A stretch of 64,000 nucleotides of DNA, from the NCBI GenBank assembly GCA_934047225.1, contig OW203997.1, positions 1,908,417 through 1,972,416 of the forward strand. The letters are read 5' to 3'. Below, in pieces: positions 12,197 to 21,730 of the stretch. The position numbers and the translations under genes were made by a program. The DNA comes from Ypsolopha sequella. Lineage: Eukaryota; Arthropoda; Insecta; Lepidoptera; Ypsolophidae. How positions within the stretch are numbered: the first letter of the stretch is position 1; each line of letters opens with the position of its first letter. The notes below the pieces were generated by a model that searched no databases, was not told where the DNA came from, and saw only the letters and a program-made list of their open reading frames with translations.

Positions 12197-12770
12197 TTCT
12201 GGCAAAAAAACTTAATTATTTTGTCTTACAACATAATATTCTACGACCAGAACAATATATGGATCTAGATCAGGAAGCTCTACTTCTCTTGAATCCTTTT
12301 CTCTGATGAAGACAATAGAGCGTCTAAAATCCAGAGTGCTAATAGCTGTTGTGTTTTTGGACAAGGCGTTCGATTTTGTTTGCCATAAAAACTTAATGCA
12401 TACATTAAACAAATACGGTATCAGAGGAAAGGCGTACGTTTGGTTTCTAAGCTACTTATATAAAAGACAACAATGTACGCAAGTAAACAACATAATTGAT
12501 AATCATCGTCAAATATTTAGATCATTATATAGCGTGAATATATATGGAGTTCCACAAGGAAGCATTTTAAGCCCGTTGCTTTTCCTTCTATATATAAATG
12601 ATCTGCCAAGCAGATGACAGAACCCTTAGTATTAAATGCAATGATAAAGAAACATTTTCAGAAGATATCAATAAAACCCTTAAAAATACAATTGACTGGT
12701 TACAAAGCAATAACCTAAATATGAATGAATATATCAAAATAGTACATTACGATACGAGAGCGATGAAACG
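12197..12770 (+). pseudogene. broken LINE reverse-transcriptase fragment
   Basis: The plus-strand frame at 12306-12617 reads VVFLDKAFDFVCHKNLMHTL ... YGIRGKAYVWFLSYLYKR ... YGVPQGSILSPLLFLLY INDLP. It then stops and resumes in another frame (12598-12760) as ADDRTLSIKCNDKETF ... KNTIDWLQSNNLN. The bases between INDLP and ADD that normally complete the FADD block are missing, so it has an internal deletion plus frameshift. Both ends are truncated. Jockey-group character, a different family from 618-2516. Confidence 0.85.
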
Positions 12771-13620
12771 TTTTCTGACGGCGAGTGCTGCAATCACACG
12801 AGTCGAGAAAAAGTTTCTAGCACGAGTTTCGTATAATTTTTTATAGCACAAGTGCGGAAAATGCCGACGCGCGTGCGTAAAGCGGTCATTTTACGCACGG
12901 TGTGCTATAAACTAAATTAGTGCAATTTTACTCGTATAAGAAATTGAAGTGTTTATGACAATGACGGGATTGAATCAATTGACAGTACAATTTTTCTAGG
13001 AAAATAGTGTTAAAAAAAGTGTAAAGAAATAAACCGCTTCGTCTTTGTTTTAAGACGAATAAGACAAACGATCTCATTAAAAGGTTCACTTTCAGATTAT
13101 CATTGATACGTAGATTCAGAGTTTAGGTACGGACTCTTACTTTTCGGGAGGGTCGGTAAACTGTTACTGGCCGGTTATCTGGGCAGCGCGGCCGGCTGTA
13201 TTAAAAAAAAATGAAATGATAAACGCGCGAACTACGTGCTCGGTACGAATACCGTTCATAGCATATTTTACATTAACATAACACCCGAAAATATAAAAAG
13301 AGACGCATTTAATGTGATAGAGAACCTATTACCATGTAAATCCCGAGACAAATATTTGAAAGCGTATGATAATTTCCTCATATGGAAAAATGCATACGGA
13401 GCGAAGACTTTTTCGGAATCTGTTTTCTTGGCCTATTTCCAAAAAATATTCTTTTCCGAATATCATTGTGTTAATAAATAATAGCGTCTTTTATTTCTTT
13501 TCCTCATAGATGGGATGAAAAGTAGAGTGTCTCACACGGCCGCAAAATTATTTTTCCTCGGGCGACGCCCTCGACGTAAAAATATTATTTTGCTCCCTTG
13601 TGATACAATCTACTATTATC
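12771..13620 (+). mobile_element. possible Crypton-type element remnant
   Basis: Around the frame at 13236-13481 are blocks with AGCACGAGTTTCGTATAA, AAGCGGTCATTTTACGC and TCACACGGCCGCAAAATT that look like the non-coding part of a dispersed element. No TIRs were seen, as expected for tyrosine-recombinase elements. Boundaries are approximate. Confidence 0.3.
13236..13481 (+). pseudogene. tyrosine-recombinase-like N-terminal (SAM-like) fragment
   Basis: This is an 81-codon frame. Its central part reads AFNVIENLLPCKSRDKYLKA YDNFLIWKNA and AKTFSESVFLAYFQKI, resembling the core-binding domain of Crypton/phage-integrase-like recombinases. The conserved pattern is a residue run around the first helix, then W, then SE..FLAYF. 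The catalytic domain is absent. The family call is from memory of the motif pattern and is tentative. Confidence 0.35.
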
Positions 13621-14056
13621 TGATATTCTAATTTATAATTCTAATATGTAAATTTGATACATGTAAAGTGTTTTATGTGTAATTACGTAATAAGACCAAA
13701 TTTGCATGCCATATTATGGAAGGACACATTGATACGTACACATATTTATATTTAAGATTCACGTTTTAGAGATTTGTGTCGTAGCACATTATTGTTTGTT
13801 TGTTTGTTATTGTAATGCAATAAAAATGTAATAAACACAAAATACATAGTTTTCTTGTGAAAACTGCATTAGATTTGTGCGAATTGTCATAAAACGCATT
13901 TATTGCATACTTTATTAAAAAGTAAGAAAAACAATATTATGATGTGCAATTATGTGCATTAATTACCCTCAAATTCCATTTTACTTGAAGTTACATTTCC
14001 ACGGCTATATAATGAGGTTTATATCGTTTATAAAGTACCTAGCTATAACTTTTATG
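13621..14056. other. no gene; AT-rich
   Basis: Nothing recognised beyond short A/T runs and a TTGTTTGTTTGTT stretch near 13795. Confidence 0.5.
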
Positions 14057-14064
14057 ATGAGATT

Positions 14065-14593
14065 CAGGGGCGGACTAGCCATCTTAGCCGCCCCAGGCAG
14101 TTCAGTACCAGCCGCCCTTTTTCTGCGTTTTTTGCAGCGTAGAAATGTGGAGTAGATGAAAATTGGCGTTGCATTCGGTTGAACACGCTAAAAGTATGTT
14201 AGTTCTGAGTTTGGAGGTTTATTGAAGTGAAAACTTCTTTAAGCGCGTTGAGCGATTTTTGATAGGGGAAAATCTTATGGGTTCGCGTCACCGACATGCT
14301 ATGACGTGTTGCGCTTGGCCAGTTGCGCTTTTTCATCCAAAAGGCAGTTCTCGTGTAATTTTTACTATTTATTTTCACGCTTGTATTGCCGCTCACGTTG
14401 TGACGTCGCTTCTTGCTCTATCATTTACTCACGTCTAGTGCGAACGGGTTATAATTATCCAGAATACGCGCCCCACACGTGCTTGAGCTAGATAGCGCTC
14501 ACTGGCGTCGGCCGCGGGCGCAGACAAACCACCCTGAATATTTGGCCGCGCCCTAGGCTGGGTCTAGTTGGCCTTATGGGAAGTCCGCCTCTG
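14065..14593. mobile_element. hAT-like non-autonomous element, 529 bp
   Basis: Ends are CAGGGGCGGACT at left and AGTCCGCCTCTG at right, imperfect inverted repeats with the CAG...CTG termini typical of hAT. Flanks are ATGAGATT and ATTAGATT, an 8-bp duplication with one mismatch. The interior has no transposase; frames inside are short. Confidence 0.65.
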
Positions 14594-14601
14594 ATTAGAT
14601 T

Positions 14602-15072
14602 TAGTATCAATTTTAGTGCAAATTTTCTGGTTCTAATGGGAGATGTAATGGCGCAGCTTTCCAAGACAAATCTCCTATATTAATGGTTAAATAACTAGCC
14701 TTATTGCGGGAGAGATTTAGAGATAAATACTGAATTAAATCATGTGGATAGCGTCATCACGACGAGCTTTCAGTTCCGTTCTGCAATTATCTTTTTGAAA
14801 TGGAGCGTAAGAAATATACGAAGCTTCTTTATGCAGACAATTTGGAAGATAGTGTTTACTGATCATACTTAACAATTTTCTGAAAAAAAAAATCCCGCGC
14901 AAATGTATATCGATGTCCTCTTCAAACTTTATATATTATATCTACTTGAATTTTTGTAGAGGTTTCATCGTAGGATAATCGCGCTTTTTCGTAAAAACCC
15001 GAATTATAGCTTAAAAACGTTAAACATAGACCCATTACGCGACAATAAAGCCGATTCTGAAGGCTTTAGTTT
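14602..15072. other. no gene seen
   Basis: Unrecognised AT-rich sequence. 14955-15050 (CGCTTTTTCGTAAAAAC ... CCATTACGCGA) resembles 21490-21545, so it is part of another dispersed repeat. Confidence 0.4.
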
Positions 15073-15319
15073 TAAATATTATTAGACTGCATTACAAACT
15101 AGAAAAGATCAATCAGAAACAAACCTAAAGGCAAGAATTTGAAAAAATTCTCCGGGCCATGATTCGAACCTGCGACCTCTTGTTACTCGTATCAAGACAA
15201 GCGCGCTACCAATTGCGCCACCTACCCAGACCGGTGAATTTTTTCCATTATACTTGTCCACTGTTATTTTTGCTTCTGCCTGATATACTAGCTTGTACTG
15301 CACTCTAATAATATTTAGA
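15073..15319 (-). mobile_element. TIR-bounded element with tRNA-like module, about 247 bp
   Basis: Inverted ends AAATATTATTAGACTGCA and TGCACTCTAATAATATTT enclose a minus-strand tRNA-like sequence: A box TGGCGCAATTGGTAGCGC, B box GCAGGTTCGAATC. The anticodon loop carries a short insertion here. The same element occurs as a head-to-head pair at 55307-55781. A pol III-like module inside TIRs is unusual. Confidence 0.6.
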
Positions 15320-16103
15320 GTACTCATAGCGATGGATTTGGCAAAATAAACATAATCTAAGCTTTAGTTTTAGTTTCACGGCTGTCAAAACTAAATTTTG
15401 TTCATTGCAACTTAGCTCATAAGTGTTGAGAACAGAAGCTAAATTACTTTGGAAAAATTAAAGTTTTGACACCATTAAAACTAAAATGAAAGCCTTCAGA
15501 ATTTGCTTTATTAACTACATGTAAGAGGAGTTTTGGTCTCAGTATAATACCCATTATATTTAAAATTTCGCAAACATTCAGTTTACAGTCATGCCTTTTT
15601 TACTACTTTATTATTAATATATATATATATTCTAAATGAGTAGGTACGTCGAAGGTACTTACCAGGTAGAATAGATCTAATATCCTAGATCCTGATATTG
15701 CTAGGTCGTTCCTCCCGCCGGCCTGCCTCAGCCAGTTTGTCATGCTGCTGGCTGTTTAATGGACCCTCGGAGATAATTCCACGTTTAGATGAATCTCTAA
15801 TGAGCGAGTCTACTGATTATTATCAGCTTCAAGATTTACAAATCTACTAGAGATATATGTTGGTTATTTTGAGCAGGCATTTTAAAATCTTGTTAGGTAT
15901 ATGGGTAGATACGAATATTTTATGGAAACGTACTTTCGTTATTAGGATTCCGTCATTATGTATGTACTATTTTAACATGAAAAATGGCACCACCTCCATA
16001 TACCTATCAAACTATACAATTTACCACCATTTTCTAAGGACTGGTTAGACCGAGTTTAGAAAATGGTACCTACATGTTAATTACATTTATTTCTGTCACA
16101 CTA
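15320..16103. other. no gene seen
   Basis: 15350-15490 contains an imperfect inverted pair (AAGCTTTAGTTTTAGTTTC / TTAAAACTAAAATGAAAGC). The rest is AT-rich with an (AT)n tract near 15615. Confidence 0.4.
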
Positions 16104-16332
16104 ACCCCCGGTTTCTGAAAGGCCAATCAAAGTTAACAGTAAATTAAAAAAACTTTAACCGCAAATAACGGTGAAAATAAAGCATATATGAAGTCTGAAT
16201 AGTGATGAATCAATAATTAACTTAGTTAATTTTTGATTTCAATGTTAAATTCCCACTTTTTCTGGCTTAATCCGCAGATAATTATTTTTTAATCTACTGT
16301 TAACATTGATTGGCCTTTCAGAAACCGGGGGT
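16104..16332. mobile_element. MITE with ACCCCCGGTTTCTG ends
   Basis: Long inverted ends (left ACCCCCGGTTTCTGAAAGGC; right GCCTTTCAGAAACCGGGGGT) extend with mismatches to about 45 bp through ..TTAACAGTA. TA flanks each side. Non-coding, 229 bp. Confidence 0.75.
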
Positions 16333-16429
16333 TACTTTGTTACCTACTTTCAAGATAGTGCTTTTTGGTTCGATAAATGATCTTTATCTTTATCTTATAC
16401 GCCGTCGTTATTTTGTAGAATCCGGCAAA

Positions 16430-16620
16430 TTGTAAAGTATGAAATCGAAAATCGTTTACGACGAACGGAGCGAGGAGAAGAGTATAAGTTTACATGTAAG
16501 TAATATTTTGTGGGAGCCGAGCGAAGCGATGCGGTGTGGGGCGGAGCGGAGCGAGCCTAGTTCTAACAGAGTTACGATAGGCAAATTGTAAAATGCCGAA
16601 CTCTACGATATGTTAAATCG
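16430..16620. repeat. GCGAAGCG-family dispersed repeat
   Basis: The segment contains AAGTATGAAATCGAAAATCG, then GGAGCGAGGAGAAGAG, TTTACATGTAAG and GGGAGCCGAGCGAAGCGATG in family order. Confidence 0.7.
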
Positions 16621-16993
16621 TGTTCACCTTCAACATACACGCAAACGCATAGGTGTCCATTTAAGATCGCGTCGCGTGAAATATATACTTGGCATTTGTT
16701 TATAAATTGTTCGAGTCTCTAGGGGGTGGGGGGGGAAGGGCAGCTGCCGAGTAAAATTTGCGGTAATTAAAATATATTTTTAAATTTTTTTACTAATTTT
16801 GAAAACCCATTAATTGTAATTTTGTATGGGCAGGTTAATTTTCTTTATCATTTGCTCGGCATATGTTTATATTTATTTATTTAGAAATACCTGTCGATTT
16901 ATATTCGGTTATTTTGTATGTACATTTATTAACAAGAAACTTAAATAACATAATTATTTATTTTAACATAATTCGGTTATTTTAGTATTATAA
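16621..16993. other. no gene seen
   Basis: AT-rich, with a GGGGGTGGGGGGGG run near 16722. Nothing recognised. Confidence 0.4.
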
Positions 16994-17359
16994 TTATTGT
17001 ATAACATACATATACCCACGCCAGACGCCTAGCTGTCTCCCAGAGGGGTAGGCAGAGACTTCAGATTTCCATCTGCTACTATCCTGACACACCGCTTTCG
17101 CCTCTGACGCATCCATCAATCTAGTCATACAAGCTCTTCTATTCCGGGTACTTTTGACATGACTCTTCTTCAATATTTCGCCAATTTGGTCAGCATACGT
17201 CCTTGTAGTGCGGCCTGGTCGAGCTGTACCTTGTAGTGCGGCCTGGTCGAGCTGTACCTTGTAGTGCGGCCTGGTCGAGCTGTACCTTGTAGTGCGCCCT
17301 GGTCGAGCTGTACCTTGTAGTGCGGCCTGGTCGAGCTGTACCTTCGACTTGCGCACCAT
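16994..17359 (-). pseudogene. retroelement protein C-terminal fragment with internal 28-bp array
   Basis: The minus-strand frame reads, after five repeat-encoded units, RTYADQIGEILKKSHVKSTR NRRACMTRLM, then EAKAVCQDSSRWKSEVSAYP SG. This resembles the C-terminus of a family of lepidopteran non-LTR element proteins with a GRPRRTYTDQIG-like motif. The RPGRTTR encoded by the last repeat unit sits where that motif would be. Family naming is uncertain. Confidence 0.5.
17199..17340. repeat. 28-bp tandem repeat, 5 copies
   Basis: The unit TACCTTGTAGTGCGGCCT / GGTCGAGCTG repeats five times with one G/C difference. Because 28 is not divisible by 3, the encoded peptide cycles through three frames (GRTTRYSSTRPHYK, VQLDQAALQGTARP). 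Confidence 0.95.
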
Positions 17360-17460
17360 AAATTTCTTTCGTCACTTTAGTACTTTAATTATTGTATTAT
17401 AATCTAGCTATATCATATCTCTTCTGCATGTTTTGAAACGGGTAGGTAGGTAGTTACTGG

Positions 17461-17766
17461 CTTCGACCAAAATAAAATAAATGGACGGGCCATAGCGTAC
17501 AGATTTTTGAAGTCTGTAAAGTGAGCGCCGGCTCTCACTTCATCTCTGTCTCTGTCTGTTAGAAGAGTGACACGTACGCTTATTATTACATGCCATCCAA
17601 ATAACTGACGAAAAAATACCTTCTTGTGCATTTACAAAGTGCAAAAAGCAAAATAAACATAAAAATAAAAATTAGGTATTGAAGTATATATCCAATTGCT
17701 TAGTTTCGTTATGAGTGAGGAAATTGTAAAGACAAGGCCCGTCCATTCATTTTATTTTGGTCGAAG
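17461..17766. mobile_element. MITE, 31-bp TIRs and perfect 8-bp target duplication
   Basis: The left end CTTCGACCAAAATAAAAT.. and the right end (reverse complement) CTTCGACCAAAATAAAAT.. match 30 of 31 bases through ..ATGGACGGGCC. GTTACTGG is duplicated exactly at 17453-17460 and 17767-17774. An 8-bp duplication fits hAT or P superfamilies. Interior non-coding. Confidence 0.85.
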
Positions 17767-17774
17767 GTTACTGG

Positions 17775-18356
17775 TAGATATTTTTTAGGTTTCGTAGCCA
17801 AGGTATGAATTCTAAACCCTTATCATGTCATCGTGTCTGTCTGTCACCCTTTTAACTATAGGAACGTAGTAGCCTATCGAACTGAAATTTAGCTCAACTC
17901 AAATATAGGTAACTAAAAAAATAAATGAATGTGGGAATAAAATGCAAACTAATTTATTTTAATTTAAAATTCATTTTTGTACACGAAGTGTAAAATTATC
18001 AAAACCGTTTATGTGTGGGGGGGGGGTATCATAAAAAGACACCTCCTATTTAAAAAGAGACAGCTTTGAACATTTAATTTCTTCAAAATGTTGCATAATA
18101 CGACGACGGAAATTGGAGATAATAATAGTAGAATAAATTACGAGGACGAGTTAAAACACGAGCGTAGCGAGTGTTTTAAAAGTAACCGAGTAATTTATTG
18201 CTTTTACGCCCGTGTATCATACTACATTTTTCAATGCATAGTGTGAGGAAATGAAAACTAATATAATCTTGTGAACTTTAAATTATAATTGGCTCAAAAG
18301 GACTGTATCCAGAGCCGTTAAACAGTGGAAAAAAAAAGTATAACGTCTATGGTACA
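17775..18356. repeat. GGTTCCGTAC-family fragment plus another dispersed segment
   Basis: 17790-17960 (TTAGGTTTCGTAGCC ... GTGTCTGTCTGTCACC) is a diverged piece of the GGTTCCGTAC family. 18129-18215 holds AAAACACGAGCGTAGCGAGT and AAAGTAACCGAGTAATTTA, which recurs inverted at 2512-2560. No gene. Confidence 0.5.
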
Positions 18357-18616
18357 CAGGAAAGCTCAGAATAAGGAATACAAATAGAAGCCTGGCTAAA
18401 ATAATACGCGGAGAAAGACACATATCCTTGATTTTCTTACGACATTCTAGTGCGTTAGAGAGAGATGGATATGTATTAGTTTTTTCTTAATTAGGTAGGT
18501 TGTCACTAGTTCGTTGCTTTGCTAGTGATGTAACGATGTCGATTTTTGACTACGATAAATAAACCAAATCAAAATGAACCAAGACCAATCTGCTTACCAC
18601 ACATTATATCGTATCA

Positions 18617-18787
18617 AAGTGTGAAAAAAAAGAGAATGCAGGAGGCACCGACCTTTTTGGTGACATCCTCTTGCTTTAGAAGGAGGCCAAGAGAATTAAT
18701 AGCAAAGTGGTCTCTGTCTACCCCAGTGGGACACATGTTATATTGTGTAAATAAGGAATTAATAAAAGGATATCTTTCGTTTAGCAT
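18617..18787 (-). pseudogene. possible further coding remnant of the P-like element
   Basis: A 56-residue minus-strand frame reads MLNERYPFINSLFTQYNM, GVDRDHFAINSLGLLLKQED, then ends in poly-T-derived residues. It looks protein-like and lies 3' of the THAP exons, but I cannot match it to a transposase block. Confidence 0.25.
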
Positions 18788-19129
18788 AATTTTTTATTAA
18801 GTACAAATTACTATATCGTAGGCAGGTACATAAGTTAAGTCCAAAATTGTGCTTGTTTCTGGTACAAAAAATGCTGTAGCTTGTATCAGAGATACAACCG
18901 TAAACTATTTAAGTGGATACTTTTTAAGTCGCACTAAGTACGAAAATGTCTTGATCTGCGGAATTTTTTCGTGAAGTCGATCATGGAAGTAACGTACAAG
19001 TTCTGAACAGGCCTTTCAGAACGATTTGCGAACATAGAAGTATGCACTTTTCTACACCACAGACATCCATAAGTACTGGTTCTGTTGCCTAAAATTGAAA
19101 AATTATCGAGTTAATATACTATATTATTG

Positions 19130-19243
19130 TATATTGTTATGCCCCAGCGGGGTCATATGTGAACTGTACATTAATATTTAAGATCCAACACTGTACATAT
19201 GAAAGCAATAAACGATTGAATATGAATATGAATATGAATAGTA
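19130..19243 (+). mobile_element. LINE 3' tail, (GAATAT)n
   Basis: CAATAAACGATTGAATATG followed by repeated ATGAAT units is a typical LINE 3' terminus. Only the last 100 bp or so are present. Confidence 0.5.
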
Positions 19244-19308
19244 TAGTACAAGCACGTACCTACAAACAAGATTGATAATGCAATTATACATAATTATTTA
19301 AAGGTTAC

Positions 19309-19500
19309 CAATGTGTCTGTATCTGGTAAATACAACGTCGGTAAAGCATCTGCTTTTAACCGTCTCCATTTTAAATTTTCGTTTGGTCCAAAAGAATCCG
19401 GCGTAAAGTGTTTCGAACAAATATGACTGCTTTTTTTAATTGCCCAATTTGGTCTAATTATTCGTCTAAGCCACTTTTTAATTCTTCCCTTTTTGGAAAT
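19309..19500 (-). pseudogene. THAP domain exon 2, with one frameshift
   Basis: The acceptor TTGTTACAG precedes 19500. With the exon-1 phase it begins QFPKREELK, as expected for THAP. It must then shift by one base in an A-run near 19475 to continue KWLRRIIRPNWAIKKS SHICSKHFTPDSF, then RRLKADALPTLYLP. The second zinc ligand pair (HIC, KHF) and the AxPT box are present. A donor GTAACC follows 19309. The one-base loss marks a pseudogene, or an assembly error. Confidence 0.75.
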
Positions 19501-19810
19501 CTGTAACAAAAAATATAGCGATATTTATTCGGCATTATTTTTCTTTTAACTCGCACTGCAATTAATCTGCGGTACTATCCTTTATGCACGGCTGCCGCAG
19601 GAACCAATGTTCGATAGTTTGCCACACGGACTGTCGTACATCACTATGCGGAAAAACATAACCTCTAATAGTCGGCAGAAAATCTATATAAAACAGGCAA
19701 ATATCGGTGTAGAATTGAACACGAGTATGATTTACAAGAACTACTATTATTGTTACTGAGTTTTAGGTATGATCCTGCAACTTATTAACATAAAAACTAT
19801 CAGAACTCAC

Positions 19811-19887
19811 TGGTGAAATGATATTGCTTCATTGTTGTTTTCTTTTCTTCCTGTATGCGATTTACAGCCTTCAATCGCACAAGACAT
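19811..19887 (-). pseudogene. THAP domain exon 1
   Basis: ATG at 19887 starts MSCAIEGCKSHTGRKENNNE AISFH, with the THAP Cys-x4-Cys pair, then donor GTGAGT after 19811 (two bases of the next codon). This matches the first half of a THAP C2CH domain. Confidence 0.75.
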
Positions 19888-20464
19888 TTTATTACAATGT
19901 TAAAAAAACAATCAACACAAACAATAATAAATCACACTTTCACGAATTTTGAGAGGAAGAGCACCAAAATATTTAATTTCTCTCGGTGAAGCTGTAAACT
20001 TTTGCAAAATGCATTAGACATTTCGATGCCACCAAATTAAGATGTGATGCACGCAACGAACGATATTACAACAAAACGATACAATGATGAGACGTATTTA
20101 ATTTGATGGTATTATAATTGTTAAAATACATCCAAATTACATCCAACTGACATTTGCTTGGTTCAATCTAGTGACACACCAGGAAAAAATATAAAGTAAG
20201 TGCGGTCCGGTGTTTCATTCACTCGTACACAGGAGTAATTTACGTTAGATGAGTACAATGGCTAATGCCCAGTTCTTATTTTAGCCAGGCTTCTATTTGT
20301 ATTCCTTATTCTGAGCAGGAAAGGCTGCAGGCTAGCCAACCATTGTAAACAAATTAAAAAAAATAATAATAATAAAGCCCTAGGGCAAAATAATCGACTT
20401 TCTGTTCGGTTTTGATGCATAAAAAGTGGGCCTTTACGAGCACATGCATTGAAATATAATTAAT

Positions 20465-20835
20465 TACCAGGTGGTAGAGCTGATGCCGGGCTCAACTGTG
20501 GAGGTACCACAATCTTACTTGGAGACTCCCTCGAAGTAATTCGGGGGAGAGTAAAAGGACAGCTCACAGGTAAAAAACCAGGAGGCCCACCATGCCTGGG
20601 ACCGATGGATGGCGGTATATCCATCCCTAATAGCCGGGCCTTATATGGAACAGAATGGTGACGGGCAGCGGCGTCACTGGTGCGAGGGTTCCGGCACCGT
20701 GCTCACCAACCCGCCTGCCCAGCGTGTGTGAGTATGGGCAATTCTTCCAGGATGACCGCCGGGAGTGGCAAAGTCCTGGAAAGGCTTATGTCCAGCAGTG
20801 GACGAACTAGGCTGATGGATGGATGGATGGAATAT
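20465..20835 (+). mobile_element. RTE-type LINE 3' fragment
   Basis: Blocks GTGGTAGAGCTGATGCCGGG, GGCGGTATATCCATCC, GGGCAGCGGCGTCACTGGTG and GCCTGCCCAGCGTGTGTGAG, the core TATGTCCAGCAGTGGACG and the tail GGCTGATGGATGGATGG. The same order recurs at 50195-51178 and 57776-58115. Confidence 0.75.
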
Positions 20836-21480
20836 AATTAATAAGATAATTAAAAAGTATTAATTATTTACTTTATAGCTGCACAGAAATTTATCAACAA
20901 TCAAAAATATAACCTACGAGGTTAGGTATTTAAGAAACTAAGTGTTAAAATTAAGTTGCGGAAGCCGGAAACTGGCAATAGTACTCGTCCATACGAACAA
21001 CTTTTACAATAGAGACACTCTCGAATCGCGAAAACAAAAACAGCTTTTCCATAGAAAAGTTAAATAGATACCCAACCAAAAAGTAAGAAACAACATTTTT
21101 TTTTCTGGATTTCTCAATTTTTTTTTTCACGAAAAGTTGATGTGTACTACTTCCTCAACTTTATTTTAACACCCTGTATTTTGGAGGCAAATAGTATATA
21201 TTATATATATAAAAATGTAAAGGTTGTTCTATACCATTGACTGAATAAGCTCTTCAAATATGGTTACACCTTTCTGTTACACGTTGTATATATATATATT
21301 ATATATATATAAATAATAGTAATAAATAAATCAGCATTGTCCAAACAGCGTCAGTTTCCAAACGCTCTTTTGCTATTTGACATTCAGCATTCTATAATTT
21401 TCTTTGCCTGTTTTATTTTTCCTAACAATCAACCAAAATATAATCCTAGTTAACTTAAAAAAAAAACAATGCATGTCGCC
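20836..21480. other. no gene; likely MITE fragment 20990-21185
   Basis: 20995-21185 shares CGCGAAAA, TCCATAGAA and AACACCCTGTATT style blocks with 9440-9630. (AT)n tracts lie at 21195-21210 and 21288-21312. No coding frame recognised. Confidence 0.4.
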
Positions 21481-21730
21481 GTATAATTGCGTTAACTGCT
21501 TTTTTTCGTGAAAACCGAGTTATGGCGTATAGGCCGACCCATAACGCGATCATTCGAAAAAGCGAGAATAAAATATTTACGAAAATCTTTGAACAAACAG
21601 TCAAAATAGGTGCGACGACGAGCGAAGCGAGAAGGAGCGTGTTAGGTTTACATGTAAAATTACATTGTAGCGAGCCAAGCGAAGCAGAGCGGAGTAGTTT
21701 TAACACAAAATAATTTCGTATGATCGATGA
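21481..21730. repeat. GCGAAGCG-family dispersed repeat
   Basis: GGTGCGACGACGAGCGAAGC, then GGAGCGTGTTAGGTTTACAT and GCCAAGCGAAGCAGAGCGGA, in family order. Confidence 0.75.

Larger units (their letters stand above)
18365..20315 (-). mobile_element. P-element-like transposon, internally deleted, 1,951 bp
   Basis: Perfect 40-bp terminal inverted repeats (18365-18404 and 20276-20315, starting CTCAGAATAAGGAATACAAA) are flanked by an exact 8-bp duplication CAGGAAAG at 18357-18364 and 20316-20323. Inside, on the minus strand, is a two-exon THAP zinc-finger frame. THAP plus an 8-bp duplication is the P-element superfamily pattern. The RNase H-like catalytic region is not visible, so it is a deletion derivative. 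A LINE tail (19130-19243) appears inserted downstream of THAP exon 2. Confidence 0.75.
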
